Origin: Neocallimastix lanati (nom. inval.)
Lineage: Eukaryota > Neocallimastigomycota > Neocallimastigomycetes > Neocallimastigales > Neocallimastigaceae
Assembly (NCBI GenBank): GCA_016946835.1
Contig: JACVTC010000291.1
Coordinates: 1-57,480, forward strand
Reading direction: 5' to 3'
DNA: 57,480 nucleotides
The first letter of the stretch is position 1. The number at the start of each line of letters is the position of its first letter. Below are positions 51,601-57,480 of the stretch, one piece after another. A model generated the notes under the pieces. That model searched no databases and had not been told where the DNA came from. It was given only the letters and a program-made list of their open reading frames with translations. Position numbers and translations under genes: made by a program.

Positions 51601-52452
51601 TTCATCTTGTGTTGCTAGTTGGATTCTTCCACGACTTTTTCCAACTGTTTCATATTCACCAGGTAATTTATCAAAATACTGCTTAGTAACGATGCTTAGG
51701 TTACTACAAGAATCAATTAAAAGTTTTCCTAGTACTCCGTCAACACTTGCATCAACCATTGCTAAGTCTTCTTCGGCTACTTCATTACTTTTACTTATGT
51801 AGCTATGGTCATAGTTATTTACTAATAAAGTTCGTGCTATTACATTGTCTACAGTTCCAATTATTTTAGACTTTTCTAACTTTAAACCTTGAGTTAATTG
51901 TGAACGAATTTTAGGACATGCATTCAAGAGTTGACCTATCGTAATACTGGATTTAAGATTATTTAAATCATCCATAATATTGTAAGGTTCTTTATTATTC
52001 ATCATTTTGATATTCCTTTTTACTAATTGAGTATTTCCATTATTAGTTTCCTTAGTTTTTGTTGAAATTAATTTTTCCAAAGTATTAGTTTTATTTTGTT
52101 GATTATCTTTATTCATTTCTAGATCTTCTATTTCATTATCGATTACAAGTATATCTTCAGATTCAACTTTTTCCTTTCCTTTTGATGAATAATTGTTGTT
52201 TTCTTCTTTACTTTCTCTTACTCTTGTCATATTTCTTAATTCCTTTTCTTTTTGTTTTTCTTTGTTAATATTTGGTTGAGTTAAAATTGAAGGAAGTATT
52301 TGATTTTTATAAACTTTATTTGGTTTATTATGCAGCTCATTTTCTTTCTTCTTTCTTAAAGCAGGAGTTGCAAAAGGACGTGGATTATCTTTTAAACTTT
52401 TATGTACTTTCTTGGAATTATTTTCTTCTTTTTCGCTGTTATTATCATTCAT
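48634..52452 (-). pseudogene. Element E copy 2 pol, disrupted between RT and RNase H
   Basis: The protein is almost identical to copy 1. The protease and RT part (50395-52452) stops at AVGILS, and the RNase H and integrase part resumes in frame (open from 50076 to 48634). Compared with copy 1, single bases are inserted near 50333 (TAGGTATT), 50391 (ATAAAAG) and 50404 (AATATCCC). Together they restore the original frame but leave a 70-bp window out of frame with a stop. It is either a real knockout or a local consensus error. The LIDSCSN protease motif and all other catalytic motifs are present. Confidence 0.85.
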
Positions 52453-52591
52453 TTTTCTTTTTACAGCATTTATAATGATATCATCCTCACTTCAGTTGTC
52501 ACTAAAATCAGATTCTTCAGATTCTTCGTTAAAGGAATTATTATCAATTGGAGTATTCTTAGTAAAAGTATTATTTTGTAAATTATTTAAT

Positions 52592-52644
52592 GAAGCTATT
52601 GTTTTGTCATTGGGAGTGCTTCTGCTCCCATTTAGAAGTTTAAA
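52592..52644 (-). promoter_or_regulatory. Element E copy 2 frameshift signal
   Basis: Same T TTA AAC heptamer (52638-52644), 8-nt spacer, GGGAG/CTCCC stem and GAAGC/GCTTC second stem as copy 1. Confidence 0.8.
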
Positions 52645-53537
52645 GACTTTTTGGAATATATTTCTTTTTTATTTTTTTCCATAATCTTATTTAATTGAGG
52701 GCAATAGTATGAGTAATGACCTTCTTCCTTACAGAAGAAGCAAGTTTTAACGGATAAATTTCTCATTTTCTGGGTTGATTCTTCTATAATATCTTGAGGT
52801 TTCAGTTTATTATTTGTTTGACTTGTTTGGAAAGTTTCGTTTCTTCTTTTAGGATAAAGTCTTGAAGTAGTACTGTTTTGATTATTTTGATTATGCTGGG
52901 AATTATTAACATTATAGGTATTAATATTATTGTTCCTTACAGAAAGTCTATCTACTTTCTCGGCAATTTTGAAAGCTTTCTCCATACTTATATCATCTTT
53001 AAGGGATAATTTCTTCCAGGCTTCATAATTATTTTGAATAGAATCAATATAATCTAGTACACCAATGCGCTTTCTTCTCTTTTTATCAAGTTTAGTGTAC
53101 AAAGTTCTATATCTTACATTAAAGTCTTTAATCTTTTCGTTTCTTTTAATTCGCATTGCACGAAGTTCTTTAAGAAGTAAATTTTGGTCTTCTTTAATAC
53201 CGTAAAAATTTTCAAGACTTGAAATAATTTTTTCAAGAGAAGGAAATTTATCATCATCAACATTTTCTTCTTCATCATCTTCTTCTTCATCTGATGAATC
53301 ATCACTTTCATCATCACTATCTTCTCCCAAATCTTCAATAACGCGTTGTACTTCACCAGAGCTGGTAAGTAAACAAGCATTAAATATTGTTTCCGGATCT
53401 GTGATACCTTGTATCTTGATCCAAAGTTTTAATTCAGTAGCCCAGGACTTTATATCTAAATTGTCCTTGCTAAGCTTCACTATGTCTCGTAATTCTTTCT
53501 TTAATTCTTTAAAACTTAAAGTACTTTTAGTAGACAT
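52632..53537 (-). CDS. gag: Element E copy 2 Gag
   Basis: 301 residues, identical to copy 1 Gag, with acidic insert and CFFCKEEGHYSYYC knuckle. Intact, so this copy could still supply Gag although its pol is broken. Confidence 0.9.
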   Translation of the reverse strand: MSTKSTLSFKELKKELRDIVKLSKDNLDIKSWATELKLWIKIQGITDPETIFNACLLTSSGEVQRVIEDLGEDSDDESDDSSDEEEDDEEENVDDDKFPSLEKIISSLENFYGIKEDQNLLLKELRAMRIKRNEKIKDFNVRYRTLYTKLDKKRRKRIGVLDYIDSIQNNYEAWKKLSLKDDISMEKAFKIAEKVDRLSVRNNNINTYNVNNSQHNQNNQNSTTSRLYPKRRNETFQTSQTNNKLKPQDIIEESTQKMRNLSVKTCFFCKEEGHYSYYCPQLNKIMEKNKKEIYSKKSLNF

Positions 53538-53722
53538 TTCGTTTTTAGTTAATAATTTTTTTTTATTAGTAAATTAACGAGGTTATTAAATACGAATAAA
53601 TTTGAAAGTCCAACTTTAAAAATATAATTTAACAAGTAATTTAATATCGAATCAAATTTTAAAACAATATATCTTAGTAATTTTTGAAAATAATAATTTT
53701 ATTTGCTTTCTTTAGTAAGTAT

Positions 53723-53910
53723 AAGCTCGAAATCCTTATCGACAACTTAGTAGAAATTATAAAGCACGAGGTTCTTTTCGACTACTTTTTTAAGAATAAT
53801 TTTAAGTTCGAAATCTTTATCGACAACTTAATAGAATAATTTTAAGTTCGAAATCTTTATCGACAACTTAATAGAATATTTTTCAAGCTCGAAATCTTTA
53901 TCGACCACTT
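53723..53910 (-). other. Five tandem hairpin repeats upstream of gag E (copy 2)
   Basis: Same five units as copy 1, at 53723, 53762, 53804, 53844 and 53885. Confidence 0.65.
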
Positions 53911-54085
53911 GAATTTTGTAATTTAGTATATTTGTAGTAATAAATTTAGAAGCAAAGTTTTATTTATTATTTTCACCTTTCAAAAATTTTTCTTTTTAAA
54001 CGATAAATATTGTATTGTTATAGCTAATAAAATTATTAATTAATTATAATTATTAAATACAAAAAAATAATCTTTATTGTCGTAC

Positions 54086-54234
54086 AATCTGATAGTACAC
54101 ACTGTCTGACGTGCAGCTTACCTAATGGTGTCATGCCACGCGTGTGCCACGATTACTATATTCAATATAAAATATAGCAGTTCAGAGCCCACTAGCCCAA
54201 TTACTATGTAGGATAAACTTAATCCGATAATCTA
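54086..54234 (-). ncRNA. Conserved structured leader element (E copy 2)
   Basis: Same sequence as the copy 1 element at 46052-46200. Confidence 0.65.
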
Positions 54235-54932
54235 TGTACGGAATAAAAAAATTTTAAAAGTATTCAATAATATTTTTATTAACTAATAAAAATTAACTAA
54301 AAACACAATATTTTCAAAGTAAATTAAGATTCTATTACAGGAATTATATAACAAATAAAGTACCAGTAATAAAAAAAAATAAAAAAAATTTAAATGGCGA
54401 AGTTAGCCAAAGTCTGATACTTTATATAATAAAGTGCCTTATAACTAGCACAAAGAAAAGTAAAAAAAATTATATAAAAAAAACAATCTTACGCCTTCGG
54501 TGACGTAAGCTCCTTATTCGCCAGTGCTTGGAAAGTACCCGCACCTTCGTGTGTTGAAACGTTGAAGGTTGAACTATTATTACCGGGTCGGTAACCAAAT
54601 ACCTTCGTCTACTTTCCAATTAATCTCCAAATTAACTACTATTCAATAACCTACTATGAATAGAGTTAATTTGTTGCTATCTGAGAATACACTGTGTATG
54701 AGCTCTATCCGCTCCTTGTTATAATTTTACAAAATTTGTTTTTTTTTAGAATCTTAATTTTACTTATTTAAAAAAAATTTTTTTTATATATATATCAAAC
54801 AAGCGCCATAGGTTAATCAAAGGATTAACGACTTACTTGTTTATCAATATAAAATAAAAAAAAATTAAAAAAAAAAATCTATGTTATTTACTATTATTTC
54901 TATTTAATTCCCCGATATCTCCACCATATAAA

Positions 54933-55234
54933 TGTTAAGGTTTTAGAGAATTAAATAAAAATAAAGTAAGGAAACACAAATTTTATTCATTTATTATTAT
55001 TTATTTATTTATTTTATTAATTTTACTTGATGATATTTAAAAATTAGTAGCAAAATTTACAACTATTTATACTTTTTTTTCAAGGCATAAAAGTTGTTCT
55101 TGCCACTAAATTACATTTTATTTATTTTTTTTTTTTTTTATAAAAACTATTAAATTTAAATTGATTTTTATAATTAATTATATAAAATTTAATTATAACA
55201 ATATAAATAAAATACATTTATAATATTAATAAAA

Positions 55235-55288
<54 letters not shown>

Positions 55289-55787
55289 TTATTTATTTAA
55301 AAATATCTAAAATATTACTAATAAGAATTTATTTAATTGGCTATAATTTTTATTACAATCTGTTAAAATATTCAAATAAAAATAAAAATACTATTCTAAT
55401 ATAAAGGTTTTTAATAAAATAAAATATTTTTCAATATAAAATAAAACATTTCGATATAAAATTTTATAATAAAAGTTAAAATATAATATATAAATTTTTA
55501 ATTATCAATATATAAAAATATTATTAATATAAATTTTCATTATTAATATAAAAAAAAAATAAGATTTATTATTAATATTGCTAATATAAGTTTTAAATAT
55601 ATAAAAATATTACTATTTAATATAAGATTTAATATAAAAATATAAAGTTTAATATAATATTTTGATTTAATTTTGATCTTTGGATTTAAAAATTTATTAA
55701 AGTACAAAAATAATAATGTACACATAATGTATTAGAAATAAATCGTAGATTTAATTAAGAATGCATTATTTAGTACATTTCTTATCA
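54933..55787 (-). repeat. Element E copy 2, 5' LTR
   Basis: TGTTAAGG to TTCTTATCA, with a T run of about 48 (from 55239). It diverges from the other three E LTRs near 54985-55025 and has an extra T near the right end. It is the LTR nearest the tRNA gene. Confidence 0.85.
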
Positions 55788-55802
55788 TCAAAAAGTAACA
55801 TA

Positions 55803-55882
55803 GTCACTTTGGCGGAGTGGTTAACGCGGTGGCCTGCTAAGCCATTTCCCTTTGGAGCGCAGGTTCGAGTCCTGCAGTGACG
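55803..55882 (+). tRNA. tRNA-Ser (anticodon GCU)
   Basis: GTCACT acceptor start, D arm GCG/CGC with GAGTGGTTAA, anticodon loop CTGCTAA (anticodon GCT, Ser AGY codons), a long variable arm (TCC-CTTT-GGA), and a T arm GCAGG-TTCGAGT-CCTGC with a good B box. AGTGAC and discriminator G follow. The 3' acceptor strand is one base shorter than usual (six pairs instead of seven). The D stem keeps pairing with a GCG/CGC combination unlike the common fungal GCC/GGC. No intron. Confidence 0.92.
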
Positions 55883-55887
55883 AGTAA

Positions 55888-55894
55888 TTTTTTT
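55888..55894 (+). terminator. RNA polymerase III terminator
   Basis: Seven consecutive T residues start six bases after the tRNA 3' end, as expected for Pol III termination. Confidence 0.8.
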
Positions 55895-55895
55895 A

Positions 55896-57125
55896 TTTTA
55901 TTTTTATATATATATATATTTAATTTATATATATAGAGAGTATGAAAAAAAAAATAAAAATATATATATATATTTTTTTTTTATTTTTTATTTTTTTATT
56001 TTTATTCATAAAATAGTGATCATTTTGAATACTTTAATAAAACCATTCTCTATTCATTAAAAGATGGACTATGATGGTAGTCAACTTAAAAATGTTAAAA
56101 AACATCTGATTTTTAGGAATGACGCTATCCGTTCTTCTACATAGACCTTTTATAATTTACTTTTTATTCTGACATCATAATCAAAATTTCAAGTGAAGTA
56201 TTTTTTTTTTGGTTCTAAATAAATTATATTAATGAATAAAATAAAATAAAATAAAATAAATTATAAATTTCTCCCGAAATAGAGATAAAACGAACCTGAA
56301 AGAGTTTATCACTATTTAATATAATTAATTTTATATATATTAATAAGATTATATTATAAAAAATTTTTTTTAATTGGAATAATTATTAATATTATTGGTA
56401 TTTTTTTTATTATAAAAAGTATTTTTTTTCATTTCTTATTATTTCATTTCTTATTAATCAATATAATGACATTTCAATTGGCCAAAAGAACTATTTAGAG
56501 TCCTAATTAAAACTTTATTAAATTTTAAAAATGAAAAAAAGAATTTTCAACTATAACTAATTTATTGTTATATTAAATTGAGGAAGAAATAATAATAGTA
56601 TTAATTTTAGAATTATATAGTTTTATGGCAGTTTTAATATACTTTTTGTATTTAATGAGGTAAAAAAAAAAAAAATTCTTTTTTCTTTTGATATAACAAA
56701 TTATTTTATAAATTTGGAAGATTCTTTTTTTTCTTTTTTTTTTATCTTTTAATAAAAACAATTTTTTAATATTTTGTATTTATTATTTTATTATTTTTAT
56801 TTTATTTAAACTTTTTTTTTTTTATGATTGAAAATAAGAATTAATTTTTAAAAAATTAGTAGTAATTAATAATAGAAATAATTAAATAATATTCATAATA
56901 GTTAATATTATAAATGTAAATTAATGTCAAATATGTTTATTAATAAAACTTTTTATTTTTTATTTTATTATTTTTTTTTTGAAATAATGTTATAATTAAT
57001 TATAAATTATATTAGTTTAAGTAGTTTCAAATCTTTAAATGAATAAATGAAAATAAAAAGAATTTATTTTATTCTAAAAAAAATTAAAAAAAAAAAAAAA
57101 TTAAATTTAATTTAATTTAATTAAT

Positions 57126-57158
<33 letters not shown>

Positions 57159-57480
57159 TTAAAAAAATTAAATATTAGAAAAAAAAATTTTTTTTTGTTT
57201 CCCAAAATTTTAAAATAAAAAAAATTAATTTTTGTGGAATAATTTTTAAATTAGTCTAAATTTTTTAATTTTTTTTAATTTTTCCTTTTTTTCCATATTT
57301 GTCATTTATTCATCTTTGTTTTTTTTTTTTTTTTTTTCTGTTTATTAGAATTTAAACCCACCAAAGATGAAAGATGAAAGATGAATAGAATAAATTTAGA
57401 TATTAATTTTTTACTTTTAATAAATAATCTTTTGGTATAATTCTTGGTTAGAAGATGTTATTGTTGGTATTAATTATATT
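55896..57480. other. AT-rich tail of the window, no gene seen
   Basis: Low-complexity A/T sequence with TA dinucleotide runs (55900-55975) and A and T runs near 57080-57200. A slightly GC-richer stretch at 56040-56170 has no convincing ORF. No LTR ends were recognised on this side of the tRNA. Confidence 0.5.

Larger units (their letters stand above)
47762..55787 (-). mobile_element. Ty3/gypsy LTR retrotransposon E, copy 2 (pol broken)
   Basis: A second full-length E copy, nearly identical to copy 1 over gag, pol and leader. It is separated from copy 1 by TAA and from the tRNA-Ser gene by 15 bp. Its two LTRs differ more than those of copy 1, including a rewritten AT stretch near 54985-55025. 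Two LTRs stand side by side at 46898-48613 with a spacer between, so the pair arose by two insertions or by duplication rather than by simple unequal crossing over sharing one LTR. Confidence 0.88.

Noticed and set aside
55543-55725. Minus-strand ORF of 60 residues in the last E LTR
   Set aside because: Low-complexity Ile/Leu/Lys translation of AT-rich LTR sequence. The same stretch in other E LTRs is not kept open.
56573-56761. Minus-strand Lys/Ile-rich ORF downstream of the tRNA
   Set aside because: Composition follows the A/T runs, with no motif or plausible start context.

Overview
The window is very AT-rich eukaryotic DNA, with many runs of 30 to 70 A or T and Asn/Lys-rich proteins. About 50 of its 57 kb is LTR retrotransposon of the Ty3/gypsy type. 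The standard genetic code fits. The base composition, the homopolymers and a relic of a bacterial-type IS256 transposase fit an anaerobic gut fungus (Neocallimastigomycota) best. A dictyostelid-like amoeba is not excluded, and the species assignment is inference.

Layout. (i) 1-4.8 kb looks host-like: AT-rich repeats, a coiled-coil gene built of 56-residue (8-heptad) repeats and broken by five single-base frame changes (about 290-2357), a degraded IS256-family transposase on the minus strand (about 2459-3000), a fragment of the coiled-coil gene (about 3040-3140), diverged tandem repeats, and a possible exon (4277-4600). (ii) 4.87-5.87 kb is a chimera of an E-family pol fragment and the end of a family-C LTR. 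(iii) 5.9-55.8 kb is a nearly unbroken chain of LTRs and LTR elements, mostly abutting with only 2-5 A/T bases between the CA end of one and the TG start of the next. In order they are solo LTRs H, I, a remnant J, K, L and F; element A (12162-21057); element B (21063-28181); solo LTR M; LTR G, split by element C (29697-36737); element D (36793-39709); and two copies of element E (39715-47758 and 47762-55787). (iv) The chain stops 15 bp upstream of a tRNA-Ser(GCU) gene (55803-55882), close to the spacing at which yeast Ty3 inserts upstream of Pol III genes. (v) 55.9-57.5 kb is AT-rich with no gene I can support.

Elements A, B, D and both copies of E lie on the minus strand, directed away from the tRNA. 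A, B and E encode Gag with one zinc knuckle and then Pol (protease, RT, RNase H, integrase) in the -1 frame, and none has a chromodomain. Each carries the same gag-pol frameshift design: a TTTAAA(C/T) heptamer over the gag stop, an 8-nt spacer, and an H-type pseudoknot whose second stem covaries between families. Element C, on the plus strand, is different. It has an A AAA AAC slippery site with a simple hairpin, a Tf1-like self-complementary primer site, an integrase chromodomain, and a 5-bp target duplication inside an older LTR. Element D has gag but no pol and must use enzymes supplied by another element. B, C and the first E copy have intact reading frames. A carries two single-base deletions, and the second E copy has three clustered single-base insertions in pol.

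The observations most worth following are the stack of insertions anchored on a tRNA gene, the covarying frameshift pseudoknots, the covarying hairpin arrays and conserved leader RNA upstream of gag in A and E, the Asp-Ser-Cys protease active site shared by A and E, and the self-priming signature in C.
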